NCBI GenBank assembly: GCA_050261675.1
Contig: JBLNDO010000074.1
Span: forward strand, 1 to 42,209
Reading direction: 5' to 3'
Source of the DNA: DASUBN01 sp050261675
Lineage (GTDB): Bacteria; Pseudomonadota; Gammaproteobacteria; Natronospirales; REEB76
Length of the DNA: 42,209 nt
Below the pieces are notes generated by a model. That model saw nothing but the letters and a program-made list of their open reading frames with translations, made no database searches and was not told the origin of the DNA. Of this stretch, positions 14,861 to 23,874 are shown one piece after another. Made by a program: the position numbers and the translations under genes. The stretch's first letter is position 1; the number at the start of each line of letters is the position of its first letter.

Positions 14861-15682
14861 TCAGGGCGTCGGCGCGGGCGCGAGGGCGCTGCGCCGCACC
14901 GGCGTCACCAGCAGGATCACACCGAACAGCGGGTGGTCGAAATAGGTGAGTTTGCCGCCGTCGACGCGGCGGTCCTGTTGTAGCCGGTAGAGCTGGAAGG
15001 CAGGCGGCACCGGCGTCGTGGTGGGCGAGGGCGGCGCGAGCACAGCGGTGTTAATGGCGACGCTGCCCGCGGGCGGGAGCGACGTCTGGATCGGCGGACC
15101 CTGCAGCACCAAGTCCAGGTCGAAATGCAGGTAGGGCCCGGTGGTGCTGAGTTTGGCATCGCCGTAAACAGGTGTCGCCTGCAGCGGGGTGCTGTTTACC
15201 GCCGTAGCCTGACCTGCCGGCTGTGTCGTTCCGGACGGGACTGCCGAGGGCGGCACGCCGATGCGAACCGCCGGAGCCGTGGAACGGTCCATGGCGGGTT
15301 GGGTCCAGCTCACGTGCAACAGCGGCTCGTAGTTCTTGGATCGCTTCAGACGCGTCCATGCATCGCCGAGCTGTTCGTTCACCGGCGACAGGGCCTGGAA
15401 AGGCGTAGGCGGACCGATGGAATCCGGGGGCGACAGTGCCTGGCCTGCGTTCCAATCGGGTATGCCCGGATCCAAGGGCCACGTCTCCAAACCACCGGCT
15501 CCGGGATCGACGCTGCGGAATACGATGAGTTCCACGTTGTACCAATTGGGATTCGGCGTAGCCGCCGCTGCGGGCGTGCCCGTCGGCGTTGCGTAGGCAG
15601 GGACCAGGGCCAGCAAGACGATGCCAGAAATCCCCACCATGGACTTCACGCTGAATCTTCGCATTAACTTTTCACGCCTCAT
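14861..15682 (-). CDS. csiV: CsiV-like periplasmic protein
   Basis: A protein of 273 residues with a signal peptide (about 1-31, ending LLALVPAYA). The body shows the CsiV pattern: WYNVELIVFRSVD near the start, a later LHVSWTQP, the HFDLDLVLQ strand, and the final block YRLQQDRRVDGGKLTYFDHPLFGVILLVTPV. CsiV was described in Shewanella as a peptidoglycan-binding protein affecting cell shape. The middle (about 120-220) is low-complexity, rich in Ala, Pro and Thr, and less conserved. The start overlaps the mfd stop by four bases, so it is the last gene of the aguA-aguB-mfd-csiV unit. Confidence 0.82.
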   Translation of the reverse strand: MRREKLMRRFSVKSMVGISGIVLLALVPAYATPTGTPAAAATPNPNWYNVELIVFRSVDPGAGGLETWPLDPGIPDWNAGQALSPPDSIGPPTPFQALSPVNEQLGDAWTRLKRSKNYEPLLHVSWTQPAMDRSTAPAVRIGVPPSAVPSGTTQPAGQATAVNSTPLQATPVYGDAKLSTTGPYLHFDLDLVLQGPPIQTSLPPAGSVAINTAVLAPPSPTTTPVPPAFQLYRLQQDRRVDGGKLTYFDHPLFGVILLVTPVRRSALAPAPTP

Positions 15683-18600
15683 GCCGTTTTGCCGAGTTGA
15701 GCGAGTAGCGCATCCACCGCGGCGATGCGAGCCTCCCGGTCCTCCAGGTCCATGCTGAAGCGCAGCCGGTCCTGTCCGTCCAGTTTATAGGTTTTCGGCT
15801 GTTGCTGGATGAGGCGTATCACCGCCATGGGTTCCACCGGCGTGTCCGGTCCGAACTGGATGCGTCCACCCTTGGGGCCCGCCTCGATCTTGCGTATCCC
15901 CAAGGGGGAGGCTTTGAGCTTCATCTCGGCGATACGGAACAGGCTCTTGGCCGGGGGTGGCAGGAGGCCGAAGCGATCAATCATTTCTACCTGCAACTCG
16001 TCCAACGCTGCCTGGTTTTTGCAGCTCGCCATGCGTTTGTAGAGCGTGAGTCTCAGATGCACGTCCGGCATGTAGTCCGGGGGCAGGAGGGCGGGGATGT
16101 GCAGATCGATTTCCGGCCCGTGCTCGAAGGGTGCATCCAGGTCCACAGCTTTGCCGGATTTGAGTGTCTTCACCGCCCGTTCCAGCAATTCGGAATACAA
16201 GGAGAAGCCCACTTCCTGGATCTGGCCGCTCTGCTCCTCACCGAGGAGTTCGCCGGCCCCACGGATCTCCAGATCGTGGGTAGCGAGGGTGAAGCCCGCG
16301 CCCAGTTCCTCCAAGGACTCGATGGCCTCAAGGCGTTTCAGGGCGTCGGGGGTGAGCAGGGCACGGGGCGGGACAATGAGGTAAGCATAGGCCCGGTGGT
16401 GGGAGCGGCCGACCCGCCCGCGCAATTGATGCAACTGCGCCAGGCCGAACTTGTCGGCGCGCTGGATGATGATGGTGTTGGCGGTCGGCACATCGATGCC
16501 GCTTTCGATGATGGTGCTGCAGACCAGGATATTGAAGCGCCGGTGATAGAAATCCAGCATCACCTGCTCCAGATCCCGTTCGCGCATCTGGCCGTGCGCC
16601 ACGCGCACCTCCGCGCCGGGCACCAGCTTCGCCACCTCCGCCGCCGCCTTATCGATGCTTTCCACCGCGTTGTGCACGAAATATACCTGGCCGCCTCGCT
16701 TGATCTCGCGCAGGCAGGCCTCCTGCACCAGGCCGTCCTGCCATTCGCTCACGAAGGTCTTTACCGCCAGGCGCTCTTCCGGCGGAGTGGCGATGATGGA
16801 GAGTTCGCGGATGCCCGCCAACGCCATGTTGAGGGTGCGGGGAATGGGTGTGGCCGTCAGGGTCAGAACGTCAACTTCGGCACGGAGCTTCTTCAACCGC
16901 TCCTTGTGCTGAACGCCGAAGCGGTGCTCTTCGTCCACGATCACGAGCCCCAGATCCTTGAATTCCACTTCCGGTCGCAGCAGGGCGTGGGTGCCGATGA
17001 CGATCTCTACCTTGCCTTCGGCGATGGCTTCAAGCACCTGTGCCTGCTGCTTGCCGGAGCGAAAACGGGAGAGCACCTCGATGCGCACCGGCTGATCGGC
17101 GAAACGGTCCTGGAAGGTCTGGGCATGTTGCTGGGCGAGCAAGGTGGTGGGCACCAGCACCGCCACCTGCTTACCGCCCTGCACCGCCACGAAGGCGGCT
17201 CTCAAGGCCACTTCGGTCTTGCCGAAGCCCACGTCGCCGCAGACCACCCGGTCCATGGGACGGCCGGAAATCATATCGCCGATCACGCCCTCGATGGCCT
17301 TCTCCTGGTCCGGCGTCTCGTCGAAAGGGAAGGCTTCGGCGAAAGCCTGGTATTCCACCGCGTCGTGCTTGAACGCGTGACCCTGCCGGGCCTCGCGCCG
17401 CGCATACAGGTCCAGGAGTTCGGCTGCCGTGTCCCGGGCCTGCTCCGCCGCCTTGCGCCGTGCCTTCTCCCAATCGCCGCTGCCGAGACGGTGCAGAGGG
17501 GCGGTTTCCGGCGAATTGCCGCTGTAACGGCTGATGAAGTGCAGGGAGGAGACCGGGACGTAGAGCTTGTCTCCGCCGGCGTACTCGAGTCGGAGGAATT
17601 CCGTTTCGAAGCCTCCGACATCCAGGGTTTCGAGGCCGAGGTAGCGGCCCACGCCGTGCAGTTCATGCACCACCGGTGCACCCGGCGCCAGGTCCGTGAG
17701 ATCCCGGATGATGCTTTCCGGGTCCCGGCGGCTGACGCGGCGGCTTTTCTGGCGCGCACGTTCCCCGAAGAGCTGTTCTTCCGACAGGATGGCGAGCCCG
17801 GCTTCCGGAAGCTGCAGGCCCCGTTCCAGGGGGGCGACGCAAATGCACAGGGCTTCCTGGTTCGAACGGAAAGTGCTCCAGCCATGCACGGCCTGGGGCT
17901 TCAGGCCGCGGCGCGAAAGCAGGTCGCTCAGGTATTCGCGCCGCCCCGTGGATTCCGCCGCGAACAGGACCCGGCCCCTGAAATCCTTGAGATAAGCCAG
18001 AAGTTTTTCCGCCGGTTCGGGCGCACGGGCATCGATGCGCAGGGCGGGCGGAGCGACGGTAGGGAAATTCACTGCCTCGGGATCCGTATGTTCGAAGGAT
18101 TGCAGCGTGAGTTCCCGGTGGCGGGCTAGAGGTTCGAGGATCGCCGCCGGGGTGAGCCACACGTCCTCGGGCTTCAACAAGGGCCGTTCGATATCGTGAC
18201 GACGCTGCTGGTGGCGTTCGGTAATCTCGTTCCAGGCTTTGTCCAGCGCGCCGGAGACGTCGTCCAGGGTGGCGATAACGGCATCGCTGGGAAGATAATC
18301 GAAGAAACTCACCGTGGAATCGAAGAACAGCGGCAGATAGTATTCCACGCCACCGATGGCGATGCCGTTGGATACGTCGCGATAGACGGCGCTGCGTTGC
18401 GGATCCCCCTCGATGCGCGCGCGGTAACGCTGGCGGAAGCCCTTGATGCCGTCCTCGTCCAGGGGAAATTCCCGGGCGGGGAGGAGGGTGAGTTCCTGAA
18501 GCGTGTCCTGCGAGAGTTGCGTCTCCGGATCGAAGATGCGGATGGATTCGATCTCGTCGTCGAACAGGTCGATGCGGTAAGGCTTGGGGCTGCCCATGGG

Positions 18601-19134
18601 GAACACATCCAGCAGCGAACCGCGCACCGCATACTCGCCGTGTTCCATCACCTGGCTCACGGCGGCGTACCCTGCGGAAGCCAGCCGTTGCCGTAACGAA
18701 GCGATGTCCAGCTTTTCGCCGGTCTTCAGCATCAACGTGCCGCCCAGCACGTAGGGCATCGGCGCCAGGCGTTGTAACAGCGTGGCGGCGGACAGGACCA
18801 CGATGCCGTGCTTCAGGTCGGGTAGGCGGGAGAGGGTGGCAAGGCGCTCCGAGACGATGTCCTGGTGCGGTGAGAAAAGATCGTAAGGAAGCGTTTCCCA
18901 ATCGGGGAAGGGAAGTACCGGCAGGCTCTCGCCCAAGTAGAAGCGCAGTTCCGTTATAACCCGCTCCGCCTCACGGCTGTCACGGGCGACGAGCAGCATC
19001 GGCGCGCCCAAGCCCGCGGCGGTTTCGCCCAGGGCCAAGGAGGCGCTGCTGCCGTAGAGCTTGCCCCAGCGCTGCGGGCGACGGGACAGATCCAGGCTCG
19101 CAGGCGCGAGGACATTGACGGGTTTTTCGAACAT
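15679..19134 (-). CDS. mfd: Transcription-repair coupling factor Mfd
   Basis: A protein of 1151 residues from ATG 19134 (MFEKPVNVLAP). The frame stays open to 19203, but that start would overlap aguB by 53 bases and add a low-complexity leader, and the shorter form matches the usual length of about 1150. Mfd releases RNA polymerase stalled at lesions and recruits UvrA. The UvrB-like N-terminal domains contain LPFPDWETLPYD. The RNA-polymerase-interacting domain includes VVHELHGVGRYLGLE. The translocase has Walker A GDVGFGKTEVALRAAF, DEEH in VIVDEEHRFGV, TATPIPRTLNMAL and QLRGRVGRS. Confidence 0.96.
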   Translation of the reverse strand: MFEKPVNVLAPASLDLSRRPQRWGKLYGSSASLALGETAAGLGAPMLLVARDSREAERVITELRFYLGESLPVLPFPDWETLPYDLFSPHQDIVSERLATLSRLPDLKHGIVVLSAATLLQRLAPMPYVLGGTLMLKTGEKLDIASLRQRLASAGYAAVSQVMEHGEYAVRGSLLDVFPMGSPKPYRIDLFDDEIESIRIFDPETQLSQDTLQELTLLPAREFPLDEDGIKGFRQRYRARIEGDPQRSAVYRDVSNGIAIGGVEYYLPLFFDSTVSFFDYLPSDAVIATLDDVSGALDKAWNEITERHQQRRHDIERPLLKPEDVWLTPAAILEPLARHRELTLQSFEHTDPEAVNFPTVAPPALRIDARAPEPAEKLLAYLKDFRGRVLFAAESTGRREYLSDLLSRRGLKPQAVHGWSTFRSNQEALCICVAPLERGLQLPEAGLAILSEEQLFGERARQKSRRVSRRDPESIIRDLTDLAPGAPVVHELHGVGRYLGLETLDVGGFETEFLRLEYAGGDKLYVPVSSLHFISRYSGNSPETAPLHRLGSGDWEKARRKAAEQARDTAAELLDLYARREARQGHAFKHDAVEYQAFAEAFPFDETPDQEKAIEGVIGDMISGRPMDRVVCGDVGFGKTEVALRAAFVAVQGGKQVAVLVPTTLLAQQHAQTFQDRFADQPVRIEVLSRFRSGKQQAQVLEAIAEGKVEIVIGTHALLRPEVEFKDLGLVIVDEEHRFGVQHKERLKKLRAEVDVLTLTATPIPRTLNMALAGIRELSIIATPPEERLAVKTFVSEWQDGLVQEACLREIKRGGQVYFVHNAVESIDKAAAEVAKLVPGAEVRVAHGQMRERDLEQVMLDFYHRRFNILVCSTIIESGIDVPTANTIIIQRADKFGLAQLHQLRGRVGRSHHRAYAYLIVPPRALLTPDALKRLEAIESLEELGAGFTLATHDLEIRGAGELLGEEQSGQIQEVGFSLYSELLERAVKTLKSGKAVDLDAPFEHGPEIDLHIPALLPPDYMPDVHLRLTLYKRMASCKNQAALDELQVEMIDRFGLLPPPAKSLFRIAEMKLKASPLGIRKIEAGPKGGRIQFGPDTPVEPMAVIRLIQQQPKTYKLDGQDRLRFSMDLEDREARIAAVDALLAQLGKTA

Positions 19135-19150
19135 GAACGCTGAAGGGCTG

Positions 19151-20044
19151 TCAGTCGCGGTAGCGTTTGGCGAGTTCCGAGTAGAAGTCGATGCGGCGGT
19201 CACGCAGGTACGGCCAGATGCGGCGCACGGCTTCGGAGCGGCCCATGTCCACGTCCGTCACCAGCACCGCGGGGTTCCGGGTGTCGGCCTGGGCCAGGAT
19301 CTCGCCCTGGGGGCCCGCCACGAAACTGGAGCCCCAGAAGTTGATGCCGCCGCCCACGTTCGAGGGATCCTTCTCGAAACCGATGCGGTTGCAGACCACC
19401 ACTGGCAGGCCATTGGCCACCGCGTGGGCCCTCTGGATGGTGATCCAGGCGTCCCGTTGCCGGGCCTGTTCCGCCGCGTCGTCTTCTTCCACCCAGCCGA
19501 TGGCGGTGGGGTAGAGCAGGAGATCGGCGCCGGCGAGCGCCATGAGCCGCGCGCCTTCCGGGTACCACTGGTCCCAGCAGACCAGCACACCGAGCTTGCC
19601 GACGGAGGTCTGGATAGGGTGGAAGCCCAGGTCGCCGGGCGTGAAATAGAACTTCTCGTAATAGCCCGGATCGTCCGGGATGTGCATCTTGCGGTAGATG
19701 CCCGCCAAGGTGCCGTCCTTCTCCAGCACGGCGGCGGTGTTGTGGTAGATGCCGGGGGCGCGGCGCTCGAACAGGGACGCGACGATGACCACGCCCAGTT
19801 CCTTGGCCACGGCGCCCAGTTCCTGAGTGGAGGGGCCCGGGATGCTTTCCGCCAGGTCGAAAACCTTGGTGTCCTCGGTCTGGCAGAAATAAGGTCCCGT
19901 GTGCAGTTCCTGCAGCAATACCAGTTTCGCGCCCTGTTTGGCAGCATCACGGATACCCTTGATGCTTTCCCTCAGATTCTGGACGCGATCGACCGTACAG
20001 TGTTGCTGCACGAGGCCAAGCTTGAGAATCTTCGACTGGCTCAT
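19151..20044 (-). CDS. aguB: N-carbamoylputrescine amidase
   Basis: A protein of 297 residues from ATG 20044 (MSQSKILKLGLVQQ). It hydrolyses N-carbamoylputrescine to putrescine, CO2 and ammonia. The nitrilase-fold triad is visible: Glu in VLLQELHTGPYF, Lys in YRKMHIPDDPGYYEKFYF, and Cys in LGVLVCWDQWYPEGARL. The HIPDDPGYYEKFYFTPGD stretch is typical of the AguB group. The start overlaps the aguA stop by four bases, which excludes the longer open frame to 20158. With aguA it converts agmatine to putrescine. Confidence 0.96.
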   Translation of the reverse strand: MSQSKILKLGLVQQHCTVDRVQNLRESIKGIRDAAKQGAKLVLLQELHTGPYFCQTEDTKVFDLAESIPGPSTQELGAVAKELGVVIVASLFERRAPGIYHNTAAVLEKDGTLAGIYRKMHIPDDPGYYEKFYFTPGDLGFHPIQTSVGKLGVLVCWDQWYPEGARLMALAGADLLLYPTAIGWVEEDDAAEQARQRDAWITIQRAHAVANGLPVVVCNRIGFEKDPSNVGGGINFWGSSFVAGPQGEILAQADTRNPAVLVTDVDMGRSEAVRRIWPYLRDRRIDFYSELAKRYRD

Positions 20045-21090
20045 GGCTTCTCCGGCACCACGCCGCGGGGAAATTGCATGGTGACGCAATGCAGGCTGCC
20101 GTACTGGTAGATGAGGGAACGGCAGGGCACACCCACAATCTCCCTCCCCGGGAAGCACCCGGCCAGCGCCTGCAAGGCGCCTGCGTCCGCCGGGTCATTA
20201 TAAGTCGGCACCAACACCGCGCCATCCAGGATCAGAAAGTTGGCGTAGGTGGCGGGCAGGCGCCGCCCGGTATGGTCGATGACCGGCCGGGGCCAGGGCA
20301 GGCTTACCAGCCGATAAGACACTCCGTCCTTGCGTTTCAGGGCCTTGAGTTCCTCCTCCATGGCCTTAAGGGATTTGTAATGGGGATCTTTCACGTCCTG
20401 GCAGGCCTGGTAAGCGATGGTTGTCGAATCGCAGAGGCGCGCCAGGGTATCGATGTGGCCGTCGGTGTCGTCGCCATCGATGGCGCCGTGCTTCAGCCAC
20501 AGGATCCGGTCCACCCCCAGGTATCGCTTCAGCAATCCCTCGATCTCGGCGCGTTTCTTCCCGGGATTGCGGTTCTTGTTCAGCAGGCAACTTTCGGTGG
20601 TGAGCAGGGTACCTTCCCCATCCACCTCGATGCTGCCGCCTTCCAGCACCAGATCAATGCTTTCCATGGGCAGTTGGCCGAAGGCGCCGGCCTCGCGGAG
20701 ACGCTTGCTGAGCCTGTTGTCCTCCGCGTGGGGGTATTTCTCGCCCCAGCCGTTGAAGATGAAGTCCAGCAGCGTGAGTTTGCCGTCCTTGAGCACGGTG
20801 ATGGGGCCATGGTCCCGGGCCCAGGCGTCGTTGGAGGGGAAAGTGTAGATGTGCAGCCGGTCCCCCCGGCCGCCGGCTGTCTTCACGTAGCCACGGATGC
20901 GTTCTGCGTGGCCCGCGTCCATGCAGGTGATGATCACCGGCTCCCGGAGGCTGATCTCCTTGGCGATGGCCGTGTGGCAGCGTTCCGCGGACGCATAGTC
21001 CGGGTTCCACTCCACATCGGAGCGGGGCCAGGTGAGCATCACGCCGCTCTGGGGGGCCCATTCCGGCGGCAGGCTGTAGCGTGCAGTCAT
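20041..21090 (-). CDS. aguA: Agmatine deiminase
   Basis: A protein of 349 residues that converts agmatine to N-carbamoylputrescine and ammonia. Conserved guanidino-group hydrolase motifs are WARDHGPI, the LEGGSIEVDGEGTLLTTE block, KHGAIDGDDTDGHIDTLARL, and the catalytic cysteine in YGSLHCVTMQFP near the C-terminus. The related enzymes usually have GNIHCVTQQ there. It overlaps aguB by four bases, so the two form a putrescine-making pair. A large hairpin upstream (21111-21156) separates it from the preceding gene. Confidence 0.95.
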   Translation of the reverse strand: MTARYSLPPEWAPQSGVMLTWPRSDVEWNPDYASAERCHTAIAKEISLREPVIITCMDAGHAERIRGYVKTAGGRGDRLHIYTFPSNDAWARDHGPITVLKDGKLTLLDFIFNGWGEKYPHAEDNRLSKRLREAGAFGQLPMESIDLVLEGGSIEVDGEGTLLTTESCLLNKNRNPGKKRAEIEGLLKRYLGVDRILWLKHGAIDGDDTDGHIDTLARLCDSTTIAYQACQDVKDPHYKSLKAMEEELKALKRKDGVSYRLVSLPWPRPVIDHTGRRLPATYANFLILDGAVLVPTYNDPADAGALQALAGCFPGREIVGVPCRSLIYQYGSLHCVTMQFPRGVVPEKP

Positions 21091-21110
21091 GACTTTCCCA
21101 TCGCCCTAAA

Positions 21111-21156
21111 GCAAACCGCGTGACATTCCGCCTGGGAACGGCGGCGCGTCACGCGG
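21111..21156 (-). terminator. Nested hairpin between the secreted hypothetical gene and aguA
   Basis: CCGCGTGAC (21116-21124) pairs perfectly with GTCACGCGG (21148-21156), and inside it CCGCC (21128-21132) pairs with GGCGG (21140-21144). Read on the - strand the stem is followed by TTTGCTTT, a weak U tract. It lies 22 bases after the stop of the upstream gene and 25 bases before the aguA start. A partial terminator or mRNA-protecting structure is likely. Confidence 0.5.
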
Positions 21157-21178
21157 CGCGAAATTCAACGAGATGACG

Positions 21179-21781
21179 TCAGCGGGTGTTCGGCGAGGCA
21201 AAGGGCGCGGACTTCATCACCGTGTGCAGCACGAGATTGTACTCGAAGTACACCATGTAATCGCCGTAATCCCAGCGGGTGATGGGCGGCTTGCCCACCG
21301 CATCGTACTTCTGCAGCGGCGTGCCGAAGATGTGTTCCACGTTCTCCATGTTCATGCCGCGCACCGGCAGCTTGCCGGAATAACTTGGCGCCGATGACGG
21401 CACGGTCACCGGCCCGGTGGGAGCGGGCGACGAGGCGGGAGCAGCGGATGTCGGTGCATTCGATACCGGGGCCATCGTGGCGGCCGCGGGTGCATTGGTC
21501 GGGGCCGCTGCGGCCTCGGCAGGGTTAGCGGCCGTAACGGCGGGCGCTGCCGCATGGGTCGCTGCAGAAGCAGCGGTCTGGGTGGATGCCGCGGGTGCCG
21601 CAGCCGTGGAGGCGCTGGGGGCCAGAGGAATGGTTTTGGCACCGGGGCCGGTGGTGGCCTCGGGCGCCGACGTTTCCGGCGGCGCAGCCGTGGAGGCGGC
21701 GGGAGCGTGCGCACCGAAGGCGACGCCCCACGAAGAGAGCATGAGTAACGCCAGAGAGAAACTCAGGGCAGAGCGGGCCAT
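21179..21781 (-). CDS. Secreted hypothetical protein with Ala/Pro/Thr linker
   Basis: A protein of 200 residues. A signal peptide (about 1-23, MARSALSFSLALLMLSSWGVAFG) leads into a low-complexity stretch of Ala, Pro, Thr and Ser (about 25-130). The only structured-looking part is the last 70 residues: VRGMNMENVEHIFGTPLQKYDAVGKPPITRWDYGDYMVYFEYNLVLHTVM. This pattern (short helix, F-G-x-P, then R-W-x-Y and V-Y-F-E strands) recalls small BamE/SmpA-like lipoprotein folds, but there is no lipobox cysteine, and the resemblance is only suggestive. The start is supported by GGAG eight bases upstream and by an extended -10 promoter at 21809-21817. Function unknown. Confidence 0.75.
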   Translation of the reverse strand: MARSALSFSLALLMLSSWGVAFGAHAPAASTAAPPETSAPEATTGPGAKTIPLAPSASTAAAPAASTQTAASAATHAAAPAVTAANPAEAAAAPTNAPAAATMAPVSNAPTSAAPASSPAPTGPVTVPSSAPSYSGKLPVRGMNMENVEHIFGTPLQKYDAVGKPPITRWDYGDYMVYFEYNLVLHTVMKSAPFASPNTR

Positions 21782-21808
21782 GTCACAATCTCCGCGGGCG
21801 ATGGCCTA

Positions 21809-21817
21809 ACTATAGCA
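21809..21817 (-). promoter_or_regulatory. Extended -10 promoter for the secreted hypothetical gene
   Basis: On the - strand the sequence reads TGC-TATAGT, an extended -10 (TGn plus five of six consensus bases). Transcription would start at about 21802, giving a 5' UTR of about 20 bases with GGAG before the ATG at 21781. No strong -35 is present, as expected for an extended -10 promoter. Confidence 0.5.
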
Positions 21818-21895
21818 CTGCATTCCAAGCGGAAAAAGCTTCAAGGACATACGCTTAGATGATTTTCTTGACATATCGGCTCATCAGAAGCAAGC

Positions 21896-22603
21896 ATGCG
21901 TTTTGAGCCACCTTTCCGCGAAGCGCGGCTGCTGAGGCGCTACAAGCGTTTTCTGGCGGATGTGGAGTTCCCGGACGGCTTCAAGGAAACGGTCCATTGC
22001 CCCAATACCGGCTCCATGTTGGGCTGTGCCGAACCCGGTATGCGGGTATGGCTCAGTCGCGCCACTAATCCCAAGCGCAAATACGCCTGGACCTGGGAGC
22101 AGGTGGAGGCCTTGCCGGGGGTGCGGGTGGGCATCCATACCGGGCGCACCAACTCCCTGGTGCGGGAGGGGATTGAGTCGGGCCTGGTCCGGGAGCTTTC
22201 GGGTTACCCAGGCTTGCGGGGCGAGGTGGTCGCGGGAGAGGGGTTCCGGGTGGATTTCCTGCTGACCAGTGCCGGCAGACCGGATTGCTTTCTGGAGGTG
22301 AAGAACGTCACCGCCGCGGTTCAGGACGGTATCGCTCTTTTCCCGGATGCCGTGAGCGAACGGGCGAGCCGGCACCTCCGGGAACTCATGGGGCGCGTCA
22401 GGGCCGGGGACCGGGCCGTGCTTTGTTTCTGCGTGCAGCGGGACGACGTGACGGAGGTTCGACCCGCCGACGCCATCGATCCGGTCTACGGCCGGACGCT
22501 GCGGGAAGCCCTGGCGACGGGCGTGGAAGTCGTAGCCTATGCGGCCCGGGTGAGCCCCGAGGAAACCGTTTTGCATCGTCCGGTGCCGGTCCGGCTGCCC
22601 TGA
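21896..22603 (+). CDS. sfsA: SfsA family protein
   Basis: A protein of 235 residues homologous to E. coli SfsA, named for stimulating maltose fermentation. The family has an OB fold joined to a PD-(D/E)xK nuclease-like domain and binds DNA. Family motifs here are KRFLADVEF, HCPNTGSMLGC, WLS and YAWTWEQV in the N-terminal half, and the nuclease-like core VDFLLTS...DCFLEVKNVT. The start is ATG 21896. TTGACA occurs at 21868-21873 but has no matching -10. The biochemical role is unsettled. Confidence 0.94.
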   Translation: MRFEPPFREARLLRRYKRFLADVEFPDGFKETVHCPNTGSMLGCAEPGMRVWLSRATNPKRKYAWTWEQVEALPGVRVGIHTGRTNSLVREGIESGLVRELSGYPGLRGEVVAGEGFRVDFLLTSAGRPDCFLEVKNVTAAVQDGIALFPDAVSERASRHLRELMGRVRAGDRAVLCFCVQRDDVTEVRPADAIDPVYGRTLREALATGVEVVAYAARVSPEETVLHRPVPVRLP

Positions 22604-22612
22604 GGCAGCCCG

Positions 22613-22618
22613 TATAAT
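22613..22618 (+). promoter_or_regulatory. Consensus -10 hexamer very close to the lolC/E start
   Basis: A perfect TATAAT ends eight bases before ATG 22627. If used, transcription would start at about 22625, giving an almost leaderless mRNA. There is no recognisable -35 at the proper distance, and no ribosome-binding site before the ATG. Confidence 0.45.
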
Positions 22619-22626
22619 GAGCGCCT

Positions 22627-23874
22627 ATGTTTAGACCTTTCCCGCTGTTCATCGGCCTGCGCTATTTTCGCGCCAAGCGTCGCAACCAGTTCATCTCCTT
22701 CATCTCCGTGATGTCCCTGGTGTCCATCGCCATCGGTGTCATGGCGCTCATTACCGTGCTGTCGGTGATGAACGGTTTCCAGAACGAGCTCCGGGACCGC
22801 ATCCTGGGCATGACCTCCGACGCCACGGTTTCCGGCTTCGACAATAAGCTCGAAGGCTGGCCGGTGGTGATGCAGAAGCTCCAGCATCAGCCCCACGTGG
22901 TCGGCGCCGCCCCCTACGTGGAAGACCAGGCCATGCTCGCCAACGGGCCCAACATGAGCGGTACCGAGGTGCGCGGCGTGCTGCCGGACAAGGAAGGCGC
23001 CGTCTCGGAGGTGGGCAAGCGCATGGTGGCGGGCAGCCTCGCCGACCTCACACCGGGCAGCTACGGCATCGTGCTCGGCAAGGACCTCGCTTTCGCCCTG
23101 GCGGTGGCGCCGGGCGACAAGGTGATCCTGATGATCTCCCAGGGCAACGTCACCCCGGCCGGCCTCATCCCGCGGTTCCGGCGTTTCACCGTGACCGGGA
23201 TCTTCGACGCAGGCATGTACGAATACGATCGCGGGCTTGCGCTCATCAACTTGCAGGATGCGCAGACCCTCTACGGTTTGGACGGAGCTGTCACGGGCGT
23301 ACGTCTCAAACTGGACGACAAATACCGGGCGCCGGATGTGGCCAAGGATCTGAACCGAATGTTCGGCGGCGTCTACTACGTCAGCGACTGGACCCAGGAG
23401 CATGTAAATTTCTTCAAGGCCATCGCCATGGAGAAGACAGTGATGTTCGTGATCCTCTCGCTCATCGAGTTGGTCGCCGCCATCAGCATCGCCATCACCT
23501 TGGTGATGGCCGTGACGGACAAGCAGGCGGACATCGCCATCCTGCGCACGCTCGGCGCCTCACCCGGCGATATCATGGGTATCTTCATCGTCCAGGGCAC
23601 CATCATCGGTTTCCTGGGTACGGTGCTGGGGTTGGTCCTGGGCGTGGTGTTGGCCCACAACCTGAACGACATCATGCATTTCCTGCAGAACCTGTTCCAT
23701 ACGGAGTTCCTGCCGTCCAGCGTCTATTACATCAGCGACCTACCGGCGGTGATCTACACCCGGGACGTGCTGCAGATCACGGTGGCAAGCTTCCTCTTGT
23801 CGGTGCTTTCCACCCTCTATCCCGCGCGGCGTGCAGCCAACACCCAACCGGCGGAGGCGCTGCGCTATGAATAA
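22627..23874 (+). CDS. lolC: Lipoprotein-releasing ABC transporter permease LolC/LolE
   Basis: A protein of 415 residues, the inner-membrane subunit of the LolCDE complex that hands outer-membrane lipoproteins to LolA. Its topology has one N-terminal transmembrane helix (about 25-52, FISFISVMSLVSIAIGVMALITVLSVMNGF), a large periplasmic MacB-like domain (about 55-265), and three C-terminal helices in an FtsX domain (about 270-405). The N-terminus FRPFPLFIGLRYFRAKRRNQFISFISVMS fits both LolC and LolE. Only one permease gene is present here, so it may act as a homodimer or have a distant partner. The end overlaps lolD by eight bases. Confidence 0.93.
   Translation: MFRPFPLFIGLRYFRAKRRNQFISFISVMSLVSIAIGVMALITVLSVMNGFQNELRDRILGMTSDATVSGFDNKLEGWPVVMQKLQHQPHVVGAAPYVEDQAMLANGPNMSGTEVRGVLPDKEGAVSEVGKRMVAGSLADLTPGSYGIVLGKDLAFALAVAPGDKVILMISQGNVTPAGLIPRFRRFTVTGIFDAGMYEYDRGLALINLQDAQTLYGLDGAVTGVRLKLDDKYRAPDVAKDLNRMFGGVYYVSDWTQEHVNFFKAIAMEKTVMFVILSLIELVAAISIAITLVMAVTDKQADIAILRTLGASPGDIMGIFIVQGTIIGFLGTVLGLVLGVVLAHNLNDIMHFLQNLFHTEFLPSSVYYISDLPAVIYTRDVLQITVASFLLSVLSTLYPARRAANTQPAEALRYE

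Noticed and set aside
15802..18129. 775-codon open frame on the + strand opposite mfd
   Set aside because: It lies wholly inside mfd, whose translation shows complete family motifs. Its residues are His, Gly and Leu rich in the manner of antisense frames in GC-rich DNA.
19135..19203. Longer N-terminus for Mfd starting at 19203
   Set aside because: It would overlap aguB by 53 bases and add a Ser/Thr/Ala leader not typical of Mfd. The 19134 start gives the usual length.
21868..21873. TTGACA upstream of sfsA as a full promoter
   Set aside because: There is no -10-like hexamer 16-18 bases downstream; that position falls on the start codon region.
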